Shown here: piece after piece, positions 35,452-44,349 of the stretch
How positions within the stretch are numbered: the first letter of the stretch is position 1
Layout: each line of letters starts with the position of its first letter
DNA from: Micromonospora sp. WMMD1102
Lineage (GTDB): Bacteria > Actinomycetota > Actinomycetes > Mycobacteriales > Micromonosporaceae
Assembly (NCBI RefSeq): GCF_029626265.1
Contig: NZ_JARUBN010000001.1
Span: forward strand, 7,629,001-7,693,000
Direction of reading: 5' to 3'
DNA length: 64,000 nucleotides
The notes under the pieces: model-generated
Seen by the model: the letters and a program-made list of their open reading frames with translations, nothing else
Databases searched by the model: none
Told to the model about the DNA's origin: nothing
Translations under genes and position numbers: made by a program

Positions 35452-37248
35452 ATGACGGCGCAGGCCCGCCTGCTGGGTGGCAGGTACCAGGTCGGCGAGC
35501 TGCTCGGTTACGGCGGCATGGCCGAGGTGCACCGTGGGCGCGACCTCCGGCTAGGCCGCGATGTCGCGATCAAGATGCTTCGTACCGATCTGGCCCGTGA
35601 CGACACCTTCCAGATGCGTTTCCGGCGGGAGGCGCAGAACGCCGCCTCGCTCAACCATCCGGCGATCGTCGCCGTCTACGACACCGGTGAGGAGATCGCC
35701 CCGACCGGCGAGACCCTGCCGTTCATCGTGATGGAATTCGTCAACGGCCGGACCCTCAAGGAGGTGCTCGCCGCCGAGGGGCGGCTGATGCCCCGCCGGG
35801 CCCTGGAGATCACCGCCGACGTCTGCGCCGCGCTGGAGTTCAGCCACCGGCACGGCATCATCCACCGGGACATCAAGCCCGGCAACGTGATGATGACCCA
35901 GACCGGCCAGGTCAAGGTGATGGACTTCGGCATCGCCCGGGCGCTGGCCAGCGGTGCCACCACGATGACGCAGACCAGCGCGGTGATCGGCACGGCCCAG
36001 TACCTCTCCCCGGAGCAGGCCCGGGGCGAGGCGGTGGACGCCCGCTCCGACGTCTACGCCGCCGGCTGCGTACTCTTCGAGTTGCTCTGCGGGCATCCGC
36101 CGTTCGTCGGAGACAGCCCGGTCAGCGTCGCCTACCAGCACGTCCGGGAAGATCCGCCGTCGCCGAGCGACCTGAACCCGGACGTCACCCCGCCGATCGA
36201 CGCGATCGTGCTCAAGGCGCTGTCGAAGAACCCGCTCAACCGCTACCAGAGCGCGGCCGAGATGCGGGCCGACCTGCTCCGCGCGGCGGCCGGCCGGCCG
36301 GTGATGGCCACCCCGGTGCTGCGCGAGGACGAGACGATGGCGATGTCGCACACCGCCACCACCCGGGCGATCCCGGCCGGCCGGCCGATGCCGCCGGCCC
36401 GGGTCGGCGACGCCCGGCGCCGCAAGGCCTCCGCCTGGGTGATCGCCACCCTCAGCGGCCTCGGCGTGCTCGCCGTGATCGCCCTGGTCGCCGCCCTTAT
36501 GCAGAACGCCGACAACAACGGCGGCAACCCGACCACCGTCGAGGTGCCGAACGTCGTCGGCAGCACCCGGGAGGCGGCCGAGAACACCCTCCGCCAGGCC
36601 GACCTGACCCCCAAACTCGGCGCGGCCGACACCAGCGAGGACTGCGAGGTGGGCCAGGTCACCGCGCAGAGCCAACAGCCGAACTCGCAGGTCGAGCCCA
36701 AGTCCGAGGTCGAGATCCGGGTCTGCGCGGGCCCGGGGACCGTGGAGATCCCGGCGAACCTGGTCGGCGGGCGGTTCGAGGCGGTCGAGAGCCAGCTCAA
36801 GGGCCTCGGGCTGACCGTGCAGCGCAAGGACGTCAACAGCGGCGAACCCAAGGGCATCGTCACAAAGGTCGACCCGGCCGAGGGCCGGGAGGTCGAGCCG
36901 GGCAGCAGCGTGACCGTCGAGGTCTCCAGGGGCAACGTGGTCGAGGTGCCGAGGGTCACCGGACTCCAGGAGGACGAGGCGCGGGAGCGGCTGGAGGACG
37001 CCGGCTTCAGGGTGAAGGTCGTCGACGGTGAGCAGGTGCCGCCGGCCGAGGCCGGCGAGGTGACCGGGCAGAACCCCCGCGCCGGGGAGAAGCGGAACAC
37101 CGGGACCACCGTGACGATCACCGTCAACGTGCCGGAGGAGGACGACGACCCGCCGCCCAACACGCCCACGCCGACACCCTCCGGACCGGGCGCTGGCGGC
37201 GGGATCCTTCCGCCGTTGAACGGTGGTACCCGGGCCGAAACCCGCTGA
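35452..37248 (+). CDS. pknB: PknB-type Ser/Thr kinase with three PASTA domains
   Basis: The 598-residue receptor kinase has LLGYGGMAEVHRG, VAIKML, HRDIKPGNVMM, DFGIARALASGATTMTQTSAVIGTAQYLSPEQARGE (activation loop threonines TMTQT), a membrane helix (WVIATLSGLGVLAVIALVAAL) and three PASTA repeats. The repeats start VEVPNVVGSTREAAE, VEIPANLVGGRFEAVE and VEVPRVTGLQEDEARE. M. tuberculosis PknB has four repeats. Two cysteines in the first repeat may form a disulfide. It senses muropeptides or lipid II and is the last gene of the operon. pabA converges 54 bp away. Confidence 0.95.
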   Translation: MTAQARLLGGRYQVGELLGYGGMAEVHRGRDLRLGRDVAIKMLRTDLARDDTFQMRFRREAQNAASLNHPAIVAVYDTGEEIAPTGETLPFIVMEFVNGRTLKEVLAAEGRLMPRRALEITADVCAALEFSHRHGIIHRDIKPGNVMMTQTGQVKVMDFGIARALASGATTMTQTSAVIGTAQYLSPEQARGEAVDARSDVYAAGCVLFELLCGHPPFVGDSPVSVAYQHVREDPPSPSDLNPDVTPPIDAIVLKALSKNPLNRYQSAAEMRADLLRAAAGRPVMATPVLREDETMAMSHTATTRAIPAGRPMPPARVGDARRRKASAWVIATLSGLGVLAVIALVAALMQNADNNGGNPTTVEVPNVVGSTREAAENTLRQADLTPKLGAADTSEDCEVGQVTAQSQQPNSQVEPKSEVEIRVCAGPGTVEIPANLVGGRFEAVESQLKGLGLTVQRKDVNSGEPKGIVTKVDPAEGREVEPGSSVTVEVSRGNVVEVPRVTGLQEDEARERLEDAGFRVKVVDGEQVPPAEAGEVTGQNPRAGEKRNTGTTVTITVNVPEEDDDPPPNTPTPTPSGPGAGGGILPPLNGGTRAETR

Positions 37249-37302
37249 CGGTATCCCGTCCGGACCCCGCCCGCCCTTCCGGCGGGCGGGAGTCGGCCGG
37301 GG

Positions 37303-37953
37303 TCAGACCGTGACGAACGCGGCCCGACGCCGGGCGTCGACCTCGGCGGCGAGCGCCGGAGCCCGGTCCAGTGCCTCGGGCAGGCCGCAGCCGGCCAGCC
37401 AGTTGGCGAGCATCAGGTGACCGCCCTCGGTCAGCACCGACTCCGGGTGGAACTGCACCCCCTCGATCGGCAGCTCGCGGTGCCGCATCGCCATCACCAC
37501 GCCGGACTCGGTCCAGCCGGTCACCTCGATCTGCTCCGGCAGCGTTTCCCGGGGTACTGCGAGCGAGTGGTACCGGGTCGCGGTGAACGGGTCCGGCAGC
37601 CCGGCCAGTAACCCCACCCCGCGGTGCCGCACCTCGGACGTCTTGCCGTGCAGCAGCTCGGGTGCCCGCTGCACGCTCGCGCCGAAGGCGGCACCGATGG
37701 CCTGGTGCCCGAGACAGACGCCGAGGATCGGCAGCTCACCGGCGTACTCGCGGATCACGTCGAGGCAGACGCCGGCCCGGTCCGGTGTGCCGGGGCCGGG
37801 TGACAGCAGCACCCCGGCGACGTCGAGTCGGCCCACCTCGGCAAGCTCGATCTCGTCGTTGCGGCGTACCTCGCAGTCGGCGCCGAGCTGGCCGAGATAC
37901 TGCACCAGGTTGAAGACGAACGAGTCGTAGTTGTCGATCACGAGGACGCGCAT
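37303..37953 (-). CDS. pabA: Glutamine amidotransferase subunit of aminodeoxychorismate/anthranilate synthase
   Basis: The 216-residue class I amidotransferase has MRVLVIDNYDSFVFNLVQYLGQLG, LLSPGPGTPDRAG, catalytic Cys in PILGVCLGHQAIG, and the His/Glu dyad in IEGVQFHPESVLTEGG. It supplies ammonia from glutamine to a PabB or TrpE partner for p-aminobenzoate (folate) or anthranilate synthesis. PabA and TrpG cannot be told apart from sequence alone. In actinobacteria the copy next to pknB is often annotated pabA. The short gap to the upstream small membrane-protein gene suggests co-transcription. Confidence 0.9.
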   Translation of the reverse strand: MRVLVIDNYDSFVFNLVQYLGQLGADCEVRRNDEIELAEVGRLDVAGVLLSPGPGTPDRAGVCLDVIREYAGELPILGVCLGHQAIGAAFGASVQRAPELLHGKTSEVRHRGVGLLAGLPDPFTATRYHSLAVPRETLPEQIEVTGWTESGVVMAMRHRELPIEGVQFHPESVLTEGGHLMLANWLAGCGLPEALDRAPALAAEVDARRRAAFVTV

Positions 37954-37960
37954 CAGGGGC

Positions 37961-38266
37961 CTACCTGGTCGGACTCGGGGGCGGGGTGTTGTTCCGTTCG
38001 GTGTCGTACGGCAGGTCGTGCCCGTCCCCGGGCGGTTCACCGTCGAGGTTCGGATCGTCGCCGTCCACCCCCGGCTCGCCGTCGACCGGGTCGCCGGGCT
38101 CACCGCCCTCCTGGGTGACCTGGACGTCGTCGAACGGCAACAGCGGCTCGGCCCACGGGAAGACGACATACCAGAACAGGGCGAGCAGGCTCGTGACGAT
38201 CAGCAACGAGCCGATCAGCTTGCCCGGAGTCCCGAACGGCAGCTTGCGCCAGATCCACGCGTACAC
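37961..38266 (-). CDS. Small single-pass membrane protein
   Basis: The 101-residue product begins (GTG 38266) MYAWIWRKLPFGTPGKLIGSLLIVTSLLALFWYVVFPWAEPLLPFDDVQV. It has a basic N-terminal segment, one hydrophobic helix and an acidic Gly/Asp/Pro-rich tail. A small protein of this type between the sortase and pabA genes is common in actinobacteria. Its role is unknown; it may act with the sortase. It is 6 bp from the sortase stop and 7 bp from the pabA start. Confidence 0.82.
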   Translation of the reverse strand: MYAWIWRKLPFGTPGKLIGSLLIVTSLLALFWYVVFPWAEPLLPFDDVQVTQEGGEPGDPVDGEPGVDGDDPNLDGEPPGDGHDLPYDTERNNTPPPSPTR

Positions 38267-38272
38267 GACCGG

Positions 38273-40423
38273 TCAGCCACCCAGCTCGGGCGGTCGGGGC
38301 GAGCCCACACTCTTCGGCTCGGTACGGATCAGCTCGGCGTGCACGATCAACCGCTGGTAGTTGTCGAACTTCGGGTTGCAGGTCGTCAGGGTCAGCATCG
38401 CCTTCGACGGCTTCGCACCCGGCTTGCCCGGAACCGGCGCGACCACCTCGACCTGGGACGGCCGGACGATCCTGCTCTGCGACACGTGGTAGACGAACCA
38501 GGCTTCCTTGGACTCGACCACGATCGCGTCGCCGTCGTCGAGTTCGTCCAGCCGCCAGAAGGTGGCCCGGTTCCGGTGGCCGGCGACCGAGAAGTTGCCG
38601 ACCTGGCCGGGCAGCGCGCTGCTCGGGTAGTGGCCGGGGGCGTACCGGATGTCCTTCTGGGTGACGCCCTCGACGACCACCCACTGCTTATCCAGCTTCG
38701 GGATGTAGAGCCCGGCGATCGGCTTGCCCTGCACCGGCTTGGTCGGCTTCGGCGTGGCGGTGGTGGTGGGGGTGGGGCCGACCGTCGGGTCGGGTTCGTC
38801 CCACTGCTGGGCGAGCTGCTGCCCCAGGTCGTCCTGGTGCGCGTTGACGATCGTCGACTTGCCCCAGACCTCGTAGGCGGCGAAGAGCAGGACGACCAGG
38901 CCGAAGGTGATCAGCACCTCGCCGGTGGCCCGGACGCCGGTGCGGATCCGGGAGCCGATCGACGGCCGGGTCAGCTCGGAGTAGACGCTCTTGTAACCCT
39001 CGCCGGTCTGCTCCGGCCGGAGCTGGACGACCCGTTCACCGCGTCGGGGCCGCTGCTCGGCGTCCGGGTCCGGGTCGTCCGCGTCGTCGCTGCCGGCCGG
39101 GCGGGGCGGGATCGCGCCGATCAGCGCGGTGGACTCGATATCCTCCCGGCGGGCCGTGGTCGCCGGCCGGACGTGCGGCAGGGCGGTCGTGGCGCTGTCG
39201 GCTCCAGAGGCGTGCTGCGGCAGCGGGGCGGTGGTGACGCTGTCAGCTCCGGAACCGTGCTGCGGCAGGGCAGTGGTGGCACTGTCGACCCCCGCCCCGC
39301 GTTCGACTCCCGCCCCGCGTTCGACTTCCGGGTTGCGTTGCGGCATCGGGGGGATCGGTGCGGTGGTCTCCGGGTCCGGTGCCGGGACGGCCGGGATGAG
39401 CGCGGTCGGGCTGTCGGCCCGACTGCTGCGGTCGGCCTGCCCGGCGGCGTACCGGCCGGTCTTGTCGGCGCCGCTCGCCGGGCCGTCGCCGAACTGGTCG
39501 GGTGCGCCGGCACGGCGCTCGGGCGTACCGCCGGGGGTCGATCGGGCGTTGCCGACGGAGGCCACCGGCGGCGGCCAGCCGGCCGCGGCGGCGGAGGTCG
39601 GGACAGTCCCGGCCCGGTGGCCGGGGTCGCCCGACGGGGACGACGGCTCCCAGCGGCCGGGGTCGGCGGCAGCCGAGGGCTCCCAGGCACCCGGCCGGAC
39701 CGCCGGCGCCGGCTTCCGGCGGTCCGGAACGGTGTTCGGGCCAGGCGGCCAGCGTTCGGGATCGGCGGCCCCGTCGTGCCGGGTGGCGGGCGGCGTCGAC
39801 TCCCGGCGGTCCGTCGAGGGGCGGGCGTCCCGGAACTCGGGCTCGACCGGCGGGTACGGCCGCGGCCGGTAGCCCTCGGTCCCGCTGCGCTGATCGCCTG
39901 CGCTGCCCTGTTCGCCTGCGCGGCCGTGCTCACCTGGGCGGCCGTGCTCGCCCGGGCGTGGCTCCGGTGGGCCGGACAGGCCACGTCCCCCGGTCGGGTC
40001 GGTGCCCGGGTAGCCGACCTGGGCGGCACCTGGGCGGCCGACCGGATCGCTGCTCGGGTAGCCGACCTGGCCGGCGCCCGGGTGCCCGGCCGGGTCGGTG
40101 TCCGGGTAGCGGCCGGAGCGTCCCGTGGTCAGGCCGACGGTGTCGGGCATGGCCGGCGGCGGCTGGGGCGCCCCGGTCGGTCGGCCCGGCGGCGGCGGCG
40201 GGGCCAGGACGTGGTCGACGGTGATCCGCACACGACGGCCAGCCGGCGCCGGACCCTGCGGCTCGGCCGGCTCCGTCCGGGGCGGGCGGGCTGCCCGGTC
40301 CGTCGGGCGGTCCGTCGGGTCTGCGTCGGGCAGCCGGGGGATGAACATGGTCGGGTCGTCGCCGTCCGGTGCGCGGTGCCGACCGTTGCGGGCGGAGTTC
40401 GGGTCGCCGGTCACCGGACTCAC
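38273..40423 (-). CDS. Class E sortase with very long disordered N-terminus
   Basis: The last 240 residues of this 716-residue protein form the sortase. A membrane helix ([22 protein letters not shown]) is followed by the catalytic domain with His in [11 protein letters not shown], Cys in [11 protein letters not shown] and Arg in [11 protein letters not shown]. Class E enzymes attach LAxTG-type proteins to peptidoglycan. The N-terminal 470 residues are Pro/Gly/Asp/Arg-rich and repetitive (for example [22 protein letters not shown]), predicted cytoplasmic and unstructured. GTG 40423 overlaps the DUF881 stop (GTGA) and is preferred; the frame stays open to 41134, but that part is antisense-like shadow of DUF881. 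Confidence 0.85.
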   Translation of the reverse strand: MSPVTGDPNSARNGRHRAPDGDDPTMFIPRLPDADPTDRPTDRAARPPRTEPAEPQGPAPAGRRVRITVDHVLAPPPPPGRPTGAPQPPPAMPDTVGLTTGRSGRYPDTDPAGHPGAGQVGYPSSDPVGRPGAAQVGYPGTDPTGGRGLSGPPEPRPGEHGRPGEHGRAGEQGSAGDQRSGTEGYRPRPYPPVEPEFRDARPSTDRRESTPPATRHDGAADPERWPPGPNTVPDRRKPAPAVRPGAWEPSAAADPGRWEPSSPSGDPGHRAGTVPTSAAAAGWPPPVASVGNARSTPGGTPERRAGAPDQFGDGPASGADKTGRYAAGQADRSSRADSPTALIPAVPAPDPETTAPIPPMPQRNPEVERGAGVERGAGVDSATTALPQHGSGADSVTTAPLPQHASGADSATTALPHVRPATTARREDIESTALIGAIPPRPAGSDDADDPDPDAEQRPRRGERVVQLRPEQTGEGYKSVYSELTRPSIGSRIRTGVRATGEVLITFGLVVLLFAAYEVWGKSTIVNAHQDDLGQQLAQQWDEPDPTVGPTPTTTATPKPTKPVQGKPIAGLYIPKLDKQWVVVEGVTQKDIRYAPGHYPSSALPGQVGNFSVAGHRNRATFWRLDELDDGDAIVVESKEAWFVYHVSQSRIVRPSQVEVVAPVPGKPGAKPSKAMLTLTTCNPKFDNYQRLIVHAELIRTEPKSVGSPRPPELGG

Positions 40424-41229
40424 CCGGGAACCTCGGCCGACCGGAGTCCGCCGGGGCCGTCGTACGCCGGAACTGTCACCGTGGGCTCCACTGCCTCGCG
40501 ATATCCGAGGTGGTAGTGGGTTACCGCGTCCTTGAACAACCGGACCCCCTCGGACGCGGCGAGCGCTCGCTGTAGTGCGGCGGGATTGCCGATAGCGGTG
40601 ATCTTGAACGGTGGTGAGTAGACCTGGCCGTGCAGGAGCAGGGTGTTCCCCACGCAGCGTACCGCGCTGATGGAGAGGACACGGACGCCCATGATTGTCA
40701 TCGCCTCGGCACCTCCGGCCCAGAGCGCGTTGACCACGGCCTGTACGTCGCCCTGGTGCACCACCAGATCGTCGTTGCGGGCGTCGTCGGGCAGCTTGCC
40801 GTCGCCCGACTGCGCTGCGTCGTCGAGCTCCACGGAGACTCCCGGGCCGGTCAACGCGGTGAACCCGGCCGCCTGCCGGCTGCGCGTGGCCCGGTCCCGT
40901 TGGGCCGCCACCCGGCTGTCGGAGCCGCCGAGTGACTCGGTCTGGCTCTCCACCTGGTCGCGGAGCGCGGCGGCCCGCTGCTGGCCCGAGGTCACCTGGT
41001 CGCGGCGGTTCTCGATGAGCTGTGCCAGCTCGGGGCGCCGGTCCTCGCGCAGCGAGGTGCCCCCGGCGGTGGTGGCCGTGGTGGTGAAGAGCAGACCGGC
41101 GGCGAGCGCGATCAGGGGTACGCCCACCGACCACCCGGGGCGGCGCTCGGCCGACCGCCGGGGCAGCAGGCCCACGGCGGCGCGGCGGATCACCTTCCGC
41201 CAGGAGGCGACGCCGGAGGTGTACTCCAT
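40420..41229 (-). CDS. DUF881 family membrane-anchored protein
   Basis: The 269-residue protein has an N-terminal membrane helix ([25 protein letters not shown]) and a coiled-coil stretch ([33 protein letters not shown]). A DUF881 domain contains [47 protein letters not shown] and [31 protein letters not shown]. Proteins of this family sit beside division genes in actinobacteria and in Bacillus (YlxW/YlxX). The role is not known, though linkage to crgA and the sortase suggests a cell-envelope function. The 4-bp overlap couples it to the sortase. Confidence 0.9.
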   Translation of the reverse strand: MEYTSGVASWRKVIRRAAVGLLPRRSAERRPGWSVGVPLIALAAGLLFTTTATTAGGTSLREDRRPELAQLIENRRDQVTSGQQRAAALRDQVESQTESLGGSDSRVAAQRDRATRSRQAAGFTALTGPGVSVELDDAAQSGDGKLPDDARNDDLVVHQGDVQAVVNALWAGGAEAMTIMGVRVLSISAVRCVGNTLLLHGQVYSPPFKITAIGNPAALQRALAASEGVRLFKDAVTHYHLGYREAVEPTVTVPAYDGPGGLRSAEVPG

Positions 41230-41247
41230 CGGGTCTTCCCCTTCACG

Positions 41248-41276
41248 ACTATACTGATTTGATGATTATGTCCCAA
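41248..41276 (-). promoter_or_regulatory. Sigma-70-type promoter for the DUF881-sortase operon
   Basis: On the minus strand TTGGGA (41271-41276) and TATAGT (41248-41253) are separated by 17 bp. The predicted start is about 12 nt before the ATG at 41229. The surrounding AT content is high for this genome. The divergent crgA gene uses a separate region. Confidence 0.55.
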
Positions 41277-41454
41277 TCGCGGGAATTACCGAGGGGATCC
41301 GGGCGTTCAACCATCTGTACCCGGCTGCCCGGGTCCGTGGCCTGAACGGGTTCTCGCGACTACGCTAGCTGTCGAACATTATTGGCCATGGACCGTCGCC
41401 CTTGCGTCCGGTTGTCAGGCCGGACGAGGATCACCACCCCCTCAGGAGAGCGCC

Positions 41455-41718
41455 GTGCCCAAGTCTCAGGTACGTAAGAAGAAGGTGTACACCCCGCCGA
41501 CGGACGTCCGTCCCACGTCCACCGCGGCGACCCGCAAGCCTAGCCCGGTCTGGTTGCCGGCCACGGCTGTCGCTCTGATCGTCTTCGGCATCGGCTGGCT
41601 GGTGGTCTTCTACCTGTCCGACATGGAGTACCCGGTCGCCACCTGGCGGTACTGGAACCTCGCCATCGGCTTCGGCGCGATGGTCGGTTCGCTGGGCCTG
41701 CTCTCCCGCTGGCGTTGA
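41455..41718 (+). CDS. crgA: Cell division protein CrgA
   Basis: The 87-residue protein matches CrgA: a basic N-terminus PKSQVRKKKVYTPP, a first helix PVWLPATAVALIVFGIGWLVVFYLS, a short outside loop with DMEYPVATWRYWN, and a second helix IGFGAMVGSLGLLSRWR. In mycobacteria and streptomycetes CrgA helps recruit divisome proteins and PBPs at the septum. GTG 41455 follows AGGAGAG. It is divergent from the DUF881 operon, the usual gene order for this chromosomal block. Confidence 0.95.
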   Translation: MPKSQVRKKKVYTPPTDVRPTSTAATRKPSPVWLPATAVALIVFGIGWLVVFYLSDMEYPVATWRYWNLAIGFGAMVGSLGLLSRWR

Positions 41719-41793
41719 CCGAGCCGGGGACGCACGATCGCGTCGGCGCCCGGACCACTCGCTGACCTGGGCCGCCCGTCGGTTCTCGCCGTC

Positions 41794-41911
41794 GCCCCGT
41801 CTCGGGCACCTGCCCCGTCTCGGGCACCTGCCCCGTCTCGGGCACCTGCCCCGTCTCGGGCACCTGCCCCGTCTCGGGCACCTGCCCCGTCTCGGGCACC
41901 TGCCCCGTCTC
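41794..41911. repeat. 18-bp tandem repeat array (6.5 exact copies)
   Basis: Six identical units GCCCCGTCTCGGGCACCT begin at 41794, with a partial seventh to 41911. Each unit is self-complementary (CCCG-tct-CGGG, and GGGC-acct-GCCC across unit junctions), so transcripts could fold into a row of small hairpins. It occupies much of the 341-bp gap between crgA and the Fe-S protein gene. Absolute identity of the units indicates recent expansion. Confidence 0.9.
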
Positions 41912-42059
41912 CGGATGCTCTCGTGCCGGTTGCGAGGATAGTCACGTTACCAACGAGTAACCTCGCCGCGTAGGCTGCATACATCGCCGCCGCCGGTCGA
42001 CCGACCGCCGGCCCGGCGGCAGACGAGGTCAGGCAGCAGGGACGGGGAGGCCAACAGGC

Positions 42060-44219
42060 ATGGGCAGCGTCCAGATCGTCACCACGGTCCTCGCCGCCGG
42101 CATCACCGCGGTCGCGGTGTGGCTGGCGGTGCGCGCGGTGCTGCGGATGACCGCGGTGGTCCGGCTCGGCCAGCCCGACCCCACCCGGTTCGGCGACCGG
42201 GGCGTACGGGCCCGGAACATGCTGGTCGAGACGCTCGGCCACACCCGGATGCTGCGCTGGAGCGTGGTGGGCGCCGCGCACTGGTTCGTGATGGTCGCCT
42301 TCGTGGTCCTGTCGCTGCTGGTCCTGGAGGCGTACTTCGAGGTGGTCACCCCGACCGGCGGGCTGCCGCTGGTCGGACACTGGGTCGGCTACGGCCTGGT
42401 CACCGAGCTGATCGGCGTCCTCGGGGTACTCGGCATCGGAGTGCTGATCGGCATCCGGCTGCGCAACCGGCCGGGCAACCCGGAACGCCGGTCCCGGTTC
42501 ACCGGCTCGACCATGTGGCAGGGCTACTTCGTCGAGGCGGTGGTACTGGCGGTACTGGTCTGCGGGTTCCTGATCCGCGGCTTCAAGGTCGCCACCGACC
42601 ACTTCGAGTTCCCGGCCTGGGCCACCCCGGTCAGCCACGCCGTCGGCGCGGTGCTGCCGGCCTGGGAGTCGGGGACCAGCGTCACCGCCCTGGTGAAGAT
42701 CGCGATCTCGATGACCTGGGTCATCGTCATCTCGCTGAACGTCACGATGGGCGTCGCCTGGCACCGGTTCGCCGCCTTCCCCAACATCTTCTTCAAGCGC
42801 GACCCCGGCCGGCCCGCCTCCGGACTCGGCGCGCTGCGCCCGATGACCAGCAACGGCAAGCCGCTGGACTTCGAGGAGGCGGATCCGGAGTCCGACCAGT
42901 TCGGGGTCGCCCAGGTCGAGCAGTTCAGCTGGAAGGGACTGCTCGACTTCACCACCTGCACCGAGTGCGGGCGCTGCCAGTCGCAGTGCCCGGCCTGGAA
43001 CACCGGCAAGCCGCTCTCGCCGAAGCTGCTGGTGCTGTCGCTGCGCGACCACGCGTACGCGAAGGCGCCGTACCTGCTGGCCGGGGGTGGCAAGGACCTG
43101 GCCGGCGAGGAGAAGGCGACCGAGGCGCAGCTCGCGGGAGTCGACGTACTGGCGCTGGCCGAGGCGAACCGGCCGCTGATCGGGGGCGCCGAGGAACTCG
43201 GGGTGATCGACCCGGACGTGCTCTGGTCCTGCACCACCTGCGGCGCCTGCGTCGAGCAGTGCCCGGTCGACATCGAGCACGTCGACCACATCGTCGACAT
43301 GCGCCGCTACCAGGTGCTCATCGAGTCCAGCTTCCCGTCCGAGGCCGGCGTGATGCTGCGCAACCTGGAGAGCAAGGGCAACCCGTGGGGTGCCCCGCCG
43401 AACACCCGGGAGGACTGGACCAAGGGGCTCGACTTCGAGGTGCCCCGGGTCGGCGAGGTCGACGACTTCGAGTACCTCTTCTGGGTCGGTTGCGCCGGGG
43501 CGTTCGAGGACCGGGCGAAGAAGACCACCCGGGCGGTGGCCACCCTGCTGCACTCCGCCGGAGTGAACTTCGCCATCCTCGGCGAGGGCGAGACCTGCTC
43601 CGGCGACCCCGCCCGGCGGATCGGCAACGAGTTCGTCTTCCAGATGCTCGCCCAGCAGAACGTCGAGACCCTGAACGAGGCGTTCGGCGACCGCGAGCCG
43701 GCGAAGCGCAAGATCGTGGCCACCTGCCCGCACTGCTTCAACACCCTCGGCAACGAGTACGGCGAACTCGGTGGGCAGTTCGAGGTCGTGCACCACACCC
43801 AGTTGCTGGCCCACCTGGTCGCCGAGGGCCGGCTCACCCCGGTGCAGCCGGTCGACGGCGGGCTCACCTACCACGACCCGTGCTACCTGGGCCGGCACAA
43901 CCGGGTCTTCACCCCGCCCCGCGAGGTGCTCGGCGCGGCGGCGGCCGACGGGATCACCGAGATGCCGCGTAACCAGGAACGCTCCTTCTGCTGCGGTGCC
44001 GGCGGTGCCCGGATGTGGATGGAGGAGCGGATCGGCAAGCGGATCAACGTCGACCGGGTCGAGGAGGCGATGTCGACCGGGGCGAAGACGATCGCGGTCG
44101 GCTGCCCGTTCTGCTCGACGATGCTCAGCGACGGGGTCAACGGCAAGGAGGCCGGCGACCAGGTCGAGGTCGTCGACGTCGCCACCGTACTGCTTCGCTC
44201 GGTCAAGCCGGACGCCTGA
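42060..44219 (+). CDS. Membrane-associated Fe-S oxidoreductase (heterodisulfide reductase-like)
   Basis: The 719-residue protein has about five N-terminal membrane helices with several histidines. Two 4Fe-4S ferredoxin motifs follow (CTECGRCQSQCP and CTTCGACVEQCPVD) and two C-terminal cysteine-rich CCG domains (GETCSGDPARR with CPHCFNTLGNEY, and DPCYLGRHNRVF with ERSFCCGAGGARMW). This is the layout of actinobacterial proteins such as Rv0338c, related to HdrDE and GlpC. It probably passes electrons between a membrane carrier and a soluble partner. In mycobacteria the homologue is essential and its exact substrate is unclear. No flavoprotein partner is adjacent. Confidence 0.9.
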   Translation: MGSVQIVTTVLAAGITAVAVWLAVRAVLRMTAVVRLGQPDPTRFGDRGVRARNMLVETLGHTRMLRWSVVGAAHWFVMVAFVVLSLLVLEAYFEVVTPTGGLPLVGHWVGYGLVTELIGVLGVLGIGVLIGIRLRNRPGNPERRSRFTGSTMWQGYFVEAVVLAVLVCGFLIRGFKVATDHFEFPAWATPVSHAVGAVLPAWESGTSVTALVKIAISMTWVIVISLNVTMGVAWHRFAAFPNIFFKRDPGRPASGLGALRPMTSNGKPLDFEEADPESDQFGVAQVEQFSWKGLLDFTTCTECGRCQSQCPAWNTGKPLSPKLLVLSLRDHAYAKAPYLLAGGGKDLAGEEKATEAQLAGVDVLALAEANRPLIGGAEELGVIDPDVLWSCTTCGACVEQCPVDIEHVDHIVDMRRYQVLIESSFPSEAGVMLRNLESKGNPWGAPPNTREDWTKGLDFEVPRVGEVDDFEYLFWVGCAGAFEDRAKKTTRAVATLLHSAGVNFAILGEGETCSGDPARRIGNEFVFQMLAQQNVETLNEAFGDREPAKRKIVATCPHCFNTLGNEYGELGGQFEVVHHTQLLAHLVAEGRLTPVQPVDGGLTYHDPCYLGRHNRVFTPPREVLGAAAADGITEMPRNQERSFCCGAGGARMWMEERIGKRINVDRVEEAMSTGAKTIAVGCPFCSTMLSDGVNGKEAGDQVEVVDVATVLLRSVKPDA

Positions 44220-44349
44220 CGACGGACGCCTGACAACGGGGTTCCTGCGGGCGGGCAACCGAGGGCAGGTATCTGACCCGACTCCGGCCGGGGCTGTGGC
44301 AATCCGTCGCCCCCGAGCTGTGGAAAACCGCAACGGTAGCCTTCGGGAT

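Noticed and set aside
40424..41134. Extension of the sortase gene upstream to 41134
   Set aside because: This part lies fully over the DUF881 gene in another frame, and the GTG at 40423 with GTGA coupling is a better start.
41540..41899. Protein with PETGQV repeats as a sortase substrate
   Set aside because: The frame is antisense to crgA and comes only from the tandem DNA repeat; no signal peptide or start site supports it.
41794..41911. CRISPR array
   Set aside because: The 18-bp units are directly adjacent with no spacers, and no cas genes are present.
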